In this document: piece after piece, positions 1 to 7,128 of the stretch
Layout of the letters: each line of letters opens with the position of its first letter
Numbering within the stretch: the stretch's first letter is position 1
Assembly (NCBI GenBank): GCA_046091905.1
Contig: JBJTCN010000003.1
Coordinates: 1 to 28,268, forward strand
Length of the DNA stretch: 28,268 bases
Origin: ZLKRG08 sp046091905
Lineage (GTDB): Bacteria; Actinomycetota; Actinomycetes; Nanopelagicales; Nanopelagicaceae
Direction of reading: 5' to 3'
Translations under genes and position numbers: made by a program
The notes under the pieces: model-generated
What the model was told of the DNA's origin: nothing
Databases searched by the model: none
The model's input: the letters and a program-made list of their open reading frames with translations, nothing else

Positions 1-875
1 TCCTCGCCATCAATGCGATGTAACTCCGCATTCTCACAAATGTCCGCCACATCTTTGAGCGATTTTCCTGCAAGCCCAAGTTTGGCTGCCGCTTTATGCA
101 TGCGATCATTAATTCGCGCTAAATCTTCTAAGCCCCATTGATAAGTTTTCTTCAAATCTAAATCAGCACCAGTGAAGAATGCTGCCCATGGTTTGTAGCG
201 CTCTTCACCAACCGCATCATGTTCATTAGAACGTGGTGTATGAACATCTCGAAGCCATTGACTCATTTGCCCTGAAGCATTGGCAGCGTTCTTGGCCGCA
301 GTGTGAAGTTCCGGGTATTTATTAAATGGATCTAGCTTCTGAGCCATTTTCTCCCAGCCGCCTGATGCATAAGTTTTTAATTGATCCGCAACCACAAATA
401 CCTGTCTGCGAGCTGTCTTGTAACCTAGCGAATCCATCTCTTGAATGGTGCTCTTCCAACCATCCAATGCTTTACCAACTAGATTTAAGCGAGCTGCAAT
501 GTTTGCAATGGCCTTGTCGCCTTCGGTAGGCATGATGGTAAAAATCTGCCGAATCTCTGAAGCTGGATTTACGATAGGGGAGTAAGTAATAAAGCCCTCT
601 TTTGAATCATGAATTCGTAGACGTGCTTCAGTACGTTCTACTAGAACCGCTTGCGAAATTCGATCTATCTCATCTGTTGGAGTTAGCGCTTTCGCTTTCT
701 TTATAACTTCACGTTGGTATACCGCAACCTTGTCTGCTTCTTCTATTGTGAAATCATCAAGTTGATCATCAAAACCTTTTAAACCTAAAGCAGTTGCACC
801 CATTGGAGACATACGTGCAGTTTGTTCAACGTAAGTATCTGCAAGTTCGAAGAGCGGAGAGCGGTGTTCAGACAT
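1..875 (-). CDS. DUF885 family protein, N-terminal 291 residues, cut by window edge
   Basis: The frame reads from an ATG at 873-875 down to base 1 without a stop, so the C-terminal part lies outside the window. The start LADTYVEQTARMSPMGATAL has the pattern typical of DUF885 proteins (L-A-D-x-Y near the N-terminus, then a Pro-x-x-Ala-Thr-x-x-Gly segment). These proteins are usually about 550 residues, so about half is visible. There is no signal peptide, so it is probably cytosolic. The family is thought to be related to zinc metallopeptidases, but the region that would hold the metal site is not visible and no substrate can be given. The start is supported by AAAGGAA about 5 bases upstream on the minus strand. 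The gene diverges from the M23 peptidase across only 46 bases, so the two promoters must be close or overlapping. Family assignment is from pattern memory and is fairly secure; function is unknown. Confidence 0.8.
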   Translation of the reverse strand, partial: MSEHRSPLFELADTYVEQTARMSPMGATALGLKGFDDQLDDFTIEEADKVAVYQREVIKKAKALTPTDEIDRISQAVLVERTEARLRIHDSKEGFITYSPIVNPASEIRQIFTIMPTEGDKAIANIAARLNLVGKALDGWKSTIQEMDSLGYKTARRQVFVVADQLKTYASGGWEKMAQKLDPFNKYPELHTAAKNAANASGQMSQWLRDVHTPRSNEHDAVGEERYKPWAAFFTGADLDLKKTYQWGLEDLARINDRMHKAAAKLGLAGKSLKDVADICENAELHRIDGE

Positions 876-921
876 TTAGGTTCCTTTTCTTGATGGCTCT
901 GGATAAGCCCTGGTTAATGTT

Positions 922-1524
922 ATGGTTCTTAGCATGCAGAAGCGAGTGATTTTAGCTCTGAGCCTCATTCTTGTAAGCACCCAACCTGCGATTGCTGCTC
1001 CGAATTACGCATTTCCAGTTTCTGGTTGCACTTATAAATATTCCAGATACCACCATGATTATCCAGCGACCGATATTTTGGCAAAAAAAGGTTGCAAATT
1101 TATTGCAGTGACAAGTGGCATAGTTGATGAAATAAGAAGAGTTGATACCTACAATTATAAAAAACCAACTCCGCTAACAAAAGGTGGAATATATGTATCC
1201 ATCATTGGCGATGATGGTGTGCGTTATTACGGATCACACTTAAAGAAAATTGCCGAGGGAATTGAAGTCGGAACGCGAGTTGAAGTTGGAACGCTCTTAG
1301 GTTATGTAGGAGATACCGGTGATGCTCGCGGGACTGCGCCGCATGTACATTTTGGAATTAGCTGGCCCACAACTGCGCGCGATATTTGGTGGGTGCGCCG
1401 CGGGGTGGTTTTCCCATGGAGGTATTTAGATAAATGGAAAGTGGGATTAGATAGATCACCAGCAGCAGAAGTTAAAGCCCTGCTGGATAAGAGCGGCGAA
1501 ATTCCACCAATTCCAAAAAAGTAA
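922..1524 (+). CDS. Exported M23-family metallopeptidase (LytM-like)
   Basis: This is a 200-residue protein with an N-terminal signal peptide (basic MQKR, a hydrophobic stretch to about residue 23, and a likely cut after AIAA). The rest is one compact M23 domain. Visible metal-site and catalytic candidates are H44/H45 and D51 in HHDYPATD, H106 in YGSH, and the H141-x-H143 pair in HVHFG. M23 enzymes cut peptide cross-links in peptidoglycan, so this one probably acts outside the membrane on the cell wall. C36 and C58 could form a disulfide. Two starts are possible, ATG 922 and ATG 934. The second gives a more conventional signal peptide, and neither has a clear ribosome-binding site. The gene ends 13 bases before the FMN riboswitch. 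The peptidase class is secure; the exact bond cut is not known. Confidence 0.88.
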   Translation: MVLSMQKRVILALSLILVSTQPAIAAPNYAFPVSGCTYKYSRYHHDYPATDILAKKGCKFIAVTSGIVDEIRRVDTYNYKKPTPLTKGGIYVSIIGDDGVRYYGSHLKKIAEGIEVGTRVEVGTLLGYVGDTGDARGTAPHVHFGISWPTTARDIWWVRRGVVFPWRYLDKWKVGLDRSPAAEVKALLDKSGEIPPIPKK

Positions 1525-1525
1525 G

Positions 1526-1531
1526 TAGACT
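1526..1531 (+). promoter_or_regulatory. Possible -10 element for the riboswitch transcript
   Basis: TAGACT fits the actinobacterial TAnnnT -10 pattern. A start 7 bases downstream would fall at 1538, the first base of riboswitch stem P1. No good -35 is visible. The call rests only on this spacing. Confidence 0.3.
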
Positions 1532-1537
1532 CCGCGC

Positions 1538-1671
1538 TAGTTCTGGGGGTCGGTGAAATTCCGAACCGGCGGTTAAAGCCCGCGACCCGGTGCCACCTCG
1601 TAACTGAATTGGTATCGGTTGACTTGCAGTGAAATTCTGAGGCCGACAGTAAAGTCTGGATAAAAGAACTA
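1538..1671 (+). promoter_or_regulatory. FMN riboswitch (RFN element)
   Basis: The conserved core elements are easy to read: GGTGAAATTCC then CCGGCGGT and AAAGCCCGCGACC in the 5' half, and GCAGTGAAATTCTGAGG, CCGACAGT and AAAGTCTGGA in the 3' half. The closing stem P1 is a perfect 7-base pairing of TAGTTCT (1538-1544) with AGAACTA (1665-1671). RFN elements bind flavin mononucleotide and normally lower expression of riboflavin synthesis or uptake genes when FMN is plentiful. The next gene is a PnuC-type transporter, as expected for riboflavin uptake. Downstream bases suggest control at translation (see the sequestering element at 1692-1739). Confidence 0.96.
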
Positions 1672-1677
1672 TTGGTG

Positions 1678-1692
1678 ATGCGCTCTGCGCAT
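1678..1692 (+). promoter_or_regulatory. Short hairpin in the riboswitch expression platform
   Basis: ATGCGC (1678-1683) and GCGCAT (1687-1692) form a 6-base stem with a TCT loop, followed by three T bases and then CC. It sits between the FMN aptamer and the RBS-sequestering pair. It may help choose between alternative folds. The stem and T-run are short for an intrinsic terminator. Confidence 0.5.
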
Positions 1693-1739
1693 TTTCCTTG
1701 CCCTTGGAACCGCAAATTACAGTTACCGAGGAAGGAAAA
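1692..1739 (+). promoter_or_regulatory. Candidate RBS-sequestering pair for the riboflavin transporter
   Basis: TTTTCCTT (1692-1699) is an exact complement of AAGGAAAA (1732-1739), which overlaps the purine-rich ribosome-binding site (GAGGAAGGAAAA, 1728-1739) of the transporter gene starting at 1745. Pairing would hide the ribosome-binding site. That points to a translational switch, but which ligand state favours the pairing cannot be settled without folding calculations or probing. Confidence 0.5.
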
Positions 1740-1744
1740 AGAGA

Positions 1745-2416
1745 ATGTCAATTCTTCAATGGCTCTTTGAAGCCACCATCAACTTCGGCAGCAAATCAAT
1801 TGCGGTTCGCGAAATCATCGGCGGTGTACTGGGTTTGACCAGTGCAGTGCTGGGAGCGCGTCGTTTGGTTGCTGCTTGGCCAGTTGGAATATTTGCCGAC
1901 GCCTTGCTATTTACAGTATTTCTTGGCGCGGTCTTTTCATTTGGCGATGATTCACAACATGCAAATTTCTATGGTCAAGCAAGCCGTAACTTACTTTTAA
2001 TTATTGTAAGTATTTATGGTTGGGTACGTTGGTCTCACCATAAGCGTTTAGGAAAAGATGTACCTGCAGTGGTACCACGTTGGACAACTACTAAAGAGAA
2101 GATGTGGTTAATCCCTGCAATAATTCTTTTCTTTCTTATCTCCATGCAAATCTTCAAGAGCTTAGGAGAGAGCGGACAATGGCTCTTTGTTGATACTTGG
2201 ATTTTCACCGGAACTGCACTTGCCACATTTGGCATGAGTCGTGGTTACGTTGAATTCTGGTTGGTTTGGATCGCAGTAGATCTAGTTGGTGTGCCATTTG
2301 CGCTAAGCAACGGTTACTATCCAACTGGAATCCTCTACGCGCTCTACCTACCATTTGTAATCTGGGGCTTTACCAATTGGCTAAAGATTTCAAAGTTAGA
2401 GAAGGAATTAGTTTAA
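1745..2416 (+). CDS. ribM: PnuC-family riboflavin transporter (RibM/PnuX type)
   Basis: This is a 223-residue, strongly hydrophobic protein with about seven membrane segments. PnuC-family signs are ARRLVAAWPVGIFADALLF in the first third, an N-L-L-L-I-I-V-S-I-Y-G-W-V-R-W helix in the middle, and WLVWIAVDLVGVPFAL near the C-terminus. PnuC relatives carry vitamin precursors such as nicotinamide riboside, thiamine or riboflavin. In Actinobacteria, members under an FMN riboswitch (called PnuX or RibM) import riboflavin. The RFN element just upstream is therefore the main evidence for substrate. The start is ATG 1745, 5 bases after a strong GAGGAAGGAAAA site. The gene stands alone and ends at a strong terminator. 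Substrate assignment is inference from family plus riboswitch. Confidence 0.88.
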   Translation: MSILQWLFEATINFGSKSIAVREIIGGVLGLTSAVLGARRLVAAWPVGIFADALLFTVFLGAVFSFGDDSQHANFYGQASRNLLLIIVSIYGWVRWSHHKRLGKDVPAVVPRWTTTKEKMWLIPAIILFFLISMQIFKSLGESGQWLFVDTWIFTGTALATFGMSRGYVEFWLVWIAVDLVGVPFALSNGYYPTGILYALYLPFVIWGFTNWLKISKLEKELV

Positions 2417-2417
2417 A

Positions 2418-2457
2418 AATAAAGAACCCCGGTGAATTATCACCGGGGTTCTTTATT
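2418..2457. terminator. Bidirectional intrinsic terminator between ribM and cspA
   Basis: A perfect 18-base inverted repeat (2418-2435 with 2440-2457) has an ATTA loop and a GC-rich centre, CCCCGGTGA / TCACCGGGG. A-rich and T-rich ends on both arms give a T-tract in either direction. It lies just after the ribM stop and just before the cspA end on the other strand, so it can serve both. Confidence 0.93.
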
Positions 2458-2467
2458 AAAGTGTTAC

Positions 2468-2671
2468 TTAGTTAGCTGTTACTTGATCAGCCTGAGGACC
2501 CTTAGGACCCTGGACTACCTCGAACGATACTGACTGACCCTCATTAAGAGACTTGTAACCATTGCCCTGGATAGCTGAGTAGTGAACGAATACATCCTGT
2601 CCACCGCCATCTACTGCAATAAAGCCGAAGCCCTTTTCAGAGTTGAACCACTTAACTGTGCCTGTTGCCAT
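2468..2671 (-). CDS. cspA: Cold-shock protein, CspA family
   Basis: This is a 67-residue single cold-shock domain, the usual length for the family. It begins MATGTVKWFN and has both RNA-binding motifs: RNP1 KGFGFI (about residues 14-19) and RNP2 VFVHYS (about 27-32). It ends in the common GPQADQVTAN tail. Such proteins bind single-stranded RNA and DNA and loosen mRNA structure in the cytoplasm. The ATG at 2669-2671 is preceded by AGGAAAAA. A stem-loop at 2700-2724 lies in the leader, and the nearest promoter candidate is about 110 bases upstream, so the mRNA probably has the long leader often seen for cold-shock genes. Codon use looks more GC-rich than the neighbours, as expected for a highly expressed gene. 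The family is certain; whether it is cold-induced here is not known. Confidence 0.97.
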   Translation of the reverse strand: MATGTVKWFNSEKGFGFIAVDGGGQDVFVHYSAIQGNGYKSLNEGQSVSFEVVQGPKGPQADQVTAN

Positions 2672-2699
2672 TAAATATTTTTCCTATTTCTTTAAACTT

Positions 2700-2724
2700 A
2701 ACGAAGCTTGGATTTGGCTTCGTT
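2700..2724 (-). promoter_or_regulatory. Stem-loop in the cspA leader
   Basis: AACGAAGC (2700-2707) and GCTTCGTT (2717-2724) form a perfect 8-base stem with a 9-base loop, 29 bases upstream of the cspA start. No T-run follows on either strand, so it does not look like a terminator. A role in mRNA stability or temperature-dependent translation is possible but is inference. Confidence 0.5.
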
Positions 2725-2781
2725 GGTCTTCCTATCTAGCTAAATTTTTAAAACTTACCTTTGAGTGTCCGACTGCGCGCA

Positions 2782-2810
2782 AGCCTACCTGTCACATGCT
2801 TATTGACCAA
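2782..2810 (-). promoter_or_regulatory. Candidate cspA promoter
   Basis: On the minus strand, TTGGTC (2805-2810) and TAGGCT (2782-2787) are separated by 17 bases. This is compatible with the actinobacterial TTGACn/TAnnnT pattern. Transcription would begin about 105 bases upstream of the cspA ATG. The matches are partial. Confidence 0.3.
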
Positions 2811-2921
2811 TTAGAGCGCCTAGGGAAGTGGACAAATAGCGCTCAATGAGGCGAAAATTAGCCATCGACTTCGAGCGAATTGGCTTACTGGACTGGGGAA
2901 GGTGCAGTTAAGCGCCTTGCT

Positions 2922-2926
2922 AGGAG
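2922..2926 (+). promoter_or_regulatory. Ribosome-binding site that sets the DUF3145 start
   Basis: AGGAG lies 7 bases before GTG 2934. It favours this start over the in-frame TTG at 2880, which has no such site and adds residues that do not fit the family. Confidence 0.75.
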
Positions 2927-2933
2927 TTGTTTA

Positions 2934-3398
2934 GTGAGTCAATCTATTCGTGGAACTTTGACGATCCACTCATGCCCAATGGCGTTAATTCGCCATGTCG
3001 AATGGTCAATTGAATCGATACTTGGCCGAGTGCAAATTGAATGGCGTAATCAGCCATTAGTAGCAGGAACCCAGCGCTCTCAAATCGAATGGCGTAACTC
3101 CAAAGATTTATCCGCAACGCTTGCCAGCGCGCTAAAGAGTTGGCATTACTTAAGATTTGAAATCACATCTGACTCACAGTTTTTTAGACATACACCAGAT
3201 TTAGGTTTGCACCGTGCTGAGATAGATGAGATTGGAAATATTCAATTAATTGAGAATCAAGTTAGATTCGCAATGACCAAGAGTGATGATCAGATGAGAG
3301 AATTACTTAATGTGGCGCTTGGAACAGAGTGGGATGTGGAATTAGAGCGCTTCCGTGGAGTAGATTTGCAGGAGATAACGCACCTACGTGCGATCTAG
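2934..3398 (+). CDS. DUF3145 family protein
   Basis: This is a 154-residue soluble protein whose start SQSIRGTLTIHSCPMALIRH and following HVEWSIESILG match the actinobacterial DUF3145 pattern (R-G-x-L-x-x-H-S, then H-V-E-W). Other matches are L-x-S-x-L-K-S-W-x-x-L-R-F-E in the middle, H-T-P-D-L-G-L-H at about residues 98-105, and A-L-G-x-x-W-D-x-E-L-E-x-F-R near the end. DUF3145 is found almost only in Actinobacteria, and I know of no assigned function. GTG 2934 was chosen over TTG 2880 because of the AGGAG site and because family members begin close to the R-G-x-L motif. A SIMPL-domain gene follows after 15 bases and may be co-transcribed. Family identification is good; role is unknown. Confidence 0.85.
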   Translation: MSQSIRGTLTIHSCPMALIRHVEWSIESILGRVQIEWRNQPLVAGTQRSQIEWRNSKDLSATLASALKSWHYLRFEITSDSQFFRHTPDLGLHRAEIDEIGNIQLIENQVRFAMTKSDDQMRELLNVALGTEWDVELERFRGVDLQEITHLRAI

Positions 3399-3413
3399 TT
3401 AGAAAGAATAAAA

Positions 3414-4154
3414 ATGGACGAAATGATTGAAAAACGTAAAGGTGCCACAATTCTGATTGCCTCAGTAATAGTTTCTCTTGCACTAGGTGGAGGTTTAACA
3501 AAAGTAGGTAGTGGATTTGCAACACGATCAAGCGACGGAATCATCGTAACTGGATCTGCCAAAGTTGCCGCCAAAGCAGATAATGTGGTTTGGACACTCT
3601 CGGTTCAAAATAATGGCAAGACACCTGGAAGTGCAGTTACCGGAATTGATTCAGGTATCAATGCGTTGCAAAAATATTTAACAGATGGCGGAATTTCTTC
3701 AGATCAATTGACACTCGGGCCAATTAATTCTTATCCAACTGAAGAATACATAAATGGAAATCCAACGGGTCGAATCCTGAATTACCGTGCAAATCGTGAA
3801 ATTACTGTTCGCACCAAAGATGTGCAACTGGTTTCCAAACTAAGTCAAAATATCGGTGCGATTTTGCAGAAGGGTGTAAATGTCAGCAACTACGGTCCAC
3901 AGTATTATGTTTCAACTTTAAATAAGATCCGTCCTGATTTGCTAAATAAGGCTACTCAAGATGCGAAAGCACGTGCAGAAGCTATGACTAAGGCGGTCGG
4001 CGGAAGCGTTGGTGCCATTACTTCTGTAAAAGCTGGGCCAATTCAGGTTACAACACCTGATTCCACAATGACCTCTGATTTTGGAATGTACGACACATCA
4101 AGTATCGACAAGACAGTTACGGCGACAGTAACCGTTACTTTTAAAACGAATTAG
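3414..4154 (+). CDS. SIMPL-domain (DUF541) protein, membrane-anchored or exported
   Basis: This is a 246-residue protein with a short basic N-terminus (KRK at about 7-9) and one hydrophobic helix (about 12-30), so it is probably anchored to or exported through the membrane. The remainder matches the SIMPL/DUF541 pattern: I-x-V-T-G-S-A-K-V-x-A-K-A-D-x-V-V-W at about residues 43-60, a region on alternative parametrisation of G-I-S-x-D-Q-L, then A-x-x-D-A-K-A-R-A-E-A-M-x-K-A-V-G. SIMPL proteins form oligomers at the cell surface in several bacteria, but no enzymatic role is established. The start is ATG 3414; ATG 3423 in the same frame is an alternative. It converges on accD with only 4 bases between the stop codons and no visible terminator. 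Confidence 0.8.
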   Translation: MDEMIEKRKGATILIASVIVSLALGGGLTKVGSGFATRSSDGIIVTGSAKVAAKADNVVWTLSVQNNGKTPGSAVTGIDSGINALQKYLTDGGISSDQLTLGPINSYPTEEYINGNPTGRILNYRANREITVRTKDVQLVSKLSQNIGAILQKGVNVSNYGPQYYVSTLNKIRPDLLNKATQDAKARAEAMTKAVGGSVGAITSVKAGPIQVTTPDSTMTSDFGMYDTSSIDKTVTATVTVTFKTN

Positions 4155-4158
4155 TTTA

Positions 4159-5535
4159 TTAAAGCGGAATATTGCTATGTGCGCCGCGGAGATAAGGTGC
4201 CGCGGCGATTGCACGAGCGATCTCTGATCTGGTTACATTTGGCTCAATCACCGAATCAACAACGCCAATTTCTATAGCGCGCTTTACGCCACCAGATTCT
4301 TGTTCATGTTGCGCAGCTAATTCCAATTCCATATTTTCACGTTGATCTGCGGATACATCTGCTAAAAGTCTGCGGTGAAGCACTCGTACTGCCGCCACGC
4401 TTCCCATAACTGCAACATCAGCATTAGGCCAAGCAAAAACTTTAGTCGCACCAAGTGCGCGAGAATTCATTGCAACATAGGCGCCACCATAGGCATGGCG
4501 TGTAATTAAAGTTACCCGAGGCACCACGGCTTCGCCAAAGGCATGGAGCAATTTTGCGCCGCGTCTTACCGCGCCTTCCCACTCTTGTCCTGCTCCTGGC
4601 AAAAATCCGGAGACATCTGCAATTACAATCAGAGGAATTCCAAATGCATCACACATGCGGACAAAACGTGCAGCTTTTTCGCCAGCTGCCGCATCAAGCA
4701 CACCGCCAAGATGTTTAGGGTTGTTTGCAATAACTCCAACTGTGCGACCACCTAATCGACCAATTGCAGTTAACATATTTGGTGCCCAATCGGCGTGTAG
4801 CTCCATAGATTCATCGTGGTCAAGTAGTTCTTCAATTAGTGGATGCACTTCGTATGCTCGTTTACGAGAATCAGGAACGAATTGCGAGAGATCTATATCT
4901 TCAAGTTTCACATTTAAGTGGCCTTGATTAGCAAATAGCGAAGCAAGTTTTCGGACATCATCAAATGCCTTATCTTCACTAGATGCAATGATGTGAGCCA
5001 AACCAGAGTTCTTTTTATGAGCTTCTGGTCCACCCAGTTTTGCCATATCTACATTTTCGCCAGTCACACTTTTAACTACCTCTGGGCCAGTAACAAAGAT
5101 GCGACCTTCAGGTGCCAACACCACCACATCGGTAAGCGCCGGACCATAAGCACCGCCACCTGCAGTTGGCCCAAGGATCAATGAAAGTTGCGGAATTTTT
5201 CCGGATGCAGTGATGAAACTTTGGAAGACTTCGCCGAATGCATGAAGTGAGAGCACGCCATCACGAAGACGTGCACCACCTGAGTGCCAAATTCCAATTA
5301 CTGGCAGCTGTTCTGCCATCGCAACTTTGTAGGCTTCAACAATTACTTTGGCACCTTCTGGACCTAGCGCGCCACCTTGGACAGTTGGGTCAGAAGCGAA
5401 AACCACGACTTCATTTCCATTAATTTTTCCGCGAGCTGCAATCATGCCACTTTGATTACGTTCTGTAATTAAGAGATTTGTTCCTGGGTCAAGCAGCTTC
5501 GCGATACGAAGCTCTGGATCTTTTGGATCGATCAT
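4159..5535 (-). CDS. accD: Acyl-CoA carboxylase carboxyltransferase (beta) subunit, AccD6-like
   Basis: This 458-residue carboxyltransferase transfers CO2 from biotin carrier protein to acetyl-CoA (and possibly propionyl-CoA) to make malonyl-CoA for fatty-acid synthesis. It carries the two crotonase-like halves of the family. The N-terminal half has IWHSGGARLRDGV and LGPTAGGGAYGPALTD. The C-terminal half has IADVSGFLPGAGQEW, LITRHAYGGAYVAM and a short MGSVAAVRVLHRR segment. Actinobacterial beta subunits are often about 530 residues; the shorter length resembles mycobacterial AccD6, which also sits at the end of a fatty-acid synthesis operon. The ATG directly follows the fabF TAA with no gap, so the two are probably translationally coupled. 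Biotin carboxylase and carrier subunits are not in this window. Acetyl versus propionyl preference cannot be read from sequence by eye. Confidence 0.92.
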   Translation of the reverse strand: MIDPKDPELRIAKLLDPGTNLLITERNQSGMIAARGKINGNEVVVFASDPTVQGGALGPEGAKVIVEAYKVAMAEQLPVIGIWHSGGARLRDGVLSLHAFGEVFQSFITASGKIPQLSLILGPTAGGGAYGPALTDVVVLAPEGRIFVTGPEVVKSVTGENVDMAKLGGPEAHKKNSGLAHIIASSEDKAFDDVRKLASLFANQGHLNVKLEDIDLSQFVPDSRKRAYEVHPLIEELLDHDESMELHADWAPNMLTAIGRLGGRTVGVIANNPKHLGGVLDAAAGEKAARFVRMCDAFGIPLIVIADVSGFLPGAGQEWEGAVRRGAKLLHAFGEAVVPRVTLITRHAYGGAYVAMNSRALGATKVFAWPNADVAVMGSVAAVRVLHRRLLADVSADQRENMELELAAQHEQESGGVKRAIEIGVVDSVIEPNVTRSEIARAIAAAPYLRGAHSNIPL

Positions 5536-6768
5536 TTAGATGCTTTTAAACACCAAGACTACGTCGTGTCCGCCAAAACCAAATGAATCATTAAGCGCTG
5601 CGATATCACCCTTTGGTAATTCACGTGCTTTGTCGCGAACTACATCGACCGTAACTGCAGGATCAAGATTTTCAATATTAATAGTCGGAGGAGCAAGTCT
5701 CTCTTGCAGAGCCTTAACAATAAATACAGATTCAACCGCGCCGGCACCACCAAGTAAGTGGCCAGTCATTGATTTGGTGGCTGAGACTGCAACATGATCT
5801 GCATCTGCACCGAGTGCGCCACGAAGTGCATTGGCTTCAGCGACATCTCCAGCAGGGGTAGAAGTGGCGTGTGCATTTAAATGAAAAATATCTTTAGTGG
5901 AAAGCCCTGCATCTGTTAACGCTAATTGCATGGCACGGATTACTCCGCGACCTTCAGGATCAGGAGCTGCAATGTGATAGCCATCGGAAGTTAAACCTTG
6001 GCCAGCAATTTCGCAGTAAAATTTGGCACCACGCGCTTTTGCATGTTCATACTCTTCAAGAATAAGTACGCCGCCACCTTCACCAAGTACAAATCCATCG
6101 CGATCTACATCGTAAGGTCGAGATGCTTTTTCTGGTGCCTCGTTACGAGTGGAGAGCGCTTTCATCGCTGCAAATCCCGCCATTGGTAGCGCATCAACTG
6201 AAGCTTCAACGCCACCTGCAATCACCACATCTGCACGGTTATTTCGAATCATGTCGAAGGCATATCCAATTGCCTCAGCGCCTGATGCACATGCAGAAAC
6301 TGGTGTATGAACACCGGCTTTTGCTTTAAATTCCAATCCCACATTTGCCGCGGGTCCATTTGGCATAATCATTGGAACGGTATGCGGCGAAATAAGTCGC
6401 GCTCCCTTTTCCATCAAAATTCGGTACTGCTCTAAAAGCGAAGTCACGCCACCTATACCGGAAGCGATAACTACACCAAGTCGTTCCAAATCCAATTCCG
6501 GATTTCCGGCATCCGCAAATGCTTCCCGTGCTGCAATTAGCGCAAATTGTTCGGATCTATCCAAACGTCGAAGTTCAACTGGTTTCATAACTTCGGATGG
6601 TTCGACCGTTACTTCGGCTGCGAAGTGAACTGGCAAGGTGCTTGCCCACTGGTGCTTCATTAAATGCGCGCCAGATTTACCAGCAACAGCATTTGCCCAA
6701 GTGGTTGCAACATCTCCGCCTAGCGGAGTAGTGGCACCTAAACCAGTTACAACTACGCGTCGTGACAT
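5536..6768 (-). CDS. fabF: 3-oxoacyl-[acyl-carrier-protein] synthase II (FabF)
   Basis: This 410-residue elongating condensing enzyme joins malonyl-ACP to a growing acyl-ACP in the cytoplasm. The catalytic triad of the KAS I/II class is visible: C160 in SACASG, H300 in NAHATSTP, and H337 in SMTGHLLGGAG. The glycine-rich end FGFGGHDVVL is present. Length matches the family. ATG 6768 starts MSRRVVVTGLG, the standard N-terminus. The acpP stop is 3 bases upstream and the accD start follows at once, so this is mid-operon. The NAHAT form of the histidine motif, rather than NAHGT, is common in Actinobacteria and is not a defect. This seems to be the only elongating synthase in the operon, unlike mycobacteria with kasA and kasB. 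Confidence 0.96.
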   Translation of the reverse strand: MSRRVVVTGLGATTPLGGDVATTWANAVAGKSGAHLMKHQWASTLPVHFAAEVTVEPSEVMKPVELRRLDRSEQFALIAAREAFADAGNPELDLERLGVVIASGIGGVTSLLEQYRILMEKGARLISPHTVPMIMPNGPAANVGLEFKAKAGVHTPVSACASGAEAIGYAFDMIRNNRADVVIAGGVEASVDALPMAGFAAMKALSTRNEAPEKASRPYDVDRDGFVLGEGGGVLILEEYEHAKARGAKFYCEIAGQGLTSDGYHIAAPDPEGRGVIRAMQLALTDAGLSTKDIFHLNAHATSTPAGDVAEANALRGALGADADHVAVSATKSMTGHLLGGAGAVESVFIVKALQERLAPPTINIENLDPAVTVDVVRDKARELPKGDIAALNDSFGFGGHDVVLVFKSI

Positions 6769-6771
6769 TTG

Positions 6772-7020
6772 TTAGTTTGAAGCCTTAACGATGAAATTAA
6801 CTGCATCGCCAACAGTTGCAAGTTCTGCTACCTGATCATCAGGAATCTTTACGCCAAATCGTTCTTCAGCTGCAACCACAACTTCAACCATTGATAATGA
6901 ATCAACATCTAGGTCTTCAGTGAAGCTCTTGCCCATTTCGATAGATGCAGCTGGTACGCCAGCAACCTCTTCAACGATCTCTTTTAGACCAGCAAGTACA
7001 TCTGCTTCGTTTAGTGCCAT
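6772..7020 (-). CDS. acpP: Acyl carrier protein
   Basis: This 82-residue acidic protein carries the growing fatty acyl chain on a phosphopantetheine arm. The attachment serine is S41 in the DVDSLSMVE motif. The length and the four-helix pattern fit AcpP. The ATG at 7018-7020 is preceded by AAAAGAGAAAT. The 108-base gap to fabH upstream is the longest inside the fatty-acid operon and holds a small inverted repeat (7104-7117). It could hold an extra promoter or processing site that raises acpP output, since carrier protein is needed in excess. That role is inference. Confidence 0.97.
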   Translation of the reverse strand: MALNEADVLAGLKEIVEEVAGVPAASIEMGKSFTEDLDVDSLSMVEVVVAAEERFGVKIPDDQVAELATVGDAVNFIVKASN

Positions 7021-7103
7021 TGATATTTCTCTTTTCGTTTAGTTCAGTTAACGCATCGCTTCATTGCTTGGTGCCAGGTAGATATTGTGCAGGGTAGGAG
7101 GGC

Positions 7104-7117
7104 TTACTTTCGAGTAA
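7104..7117 (-). promoter_or_regulatory. Small stem-loop between fabH and acpP
   Basis: TTACT (7104-7108) and AGTAA (7113-7117) pair exactly around a four-base loop, CGAA on the transcribed minus strand. It lies 11 bases after the fabH stop codon (7129-7131). No T-tract follows. It may be an mRNA processing or stability element; a chance match is possible because the stem is short. Confidence 0.3.
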
Positions 7118-7128
7118 TAGGACTTTAA

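Noticed and set aside
1678..1699. Intrinsic terminator in the riboswitch expression platform
   Set aside because: The stem is only 6 bases and the T-run is short and broken by CC; RBS sequestration explains the region better.
1302..1751. 149-residue minus-strand frame over the peptidase end and riboswitch
   Set aside because: It covers the RFN element and the opposite strand of a clear gene, and its sequence resembles no family.
2880..2933. TTG 2880 as the start of the DUF3145 gene
   Set aside because: No ribosome-binding site, and the extra 18 residues do not fit the family; GTG 2934 has AGGAG 7 bases upstream.
5869..5892. FabF active-site change NAHAT instead of NAHGT as a defect
   Set aside because: The alanine form is common in actinobacterial FabF, and the catalytic His and Cys residues are all present.
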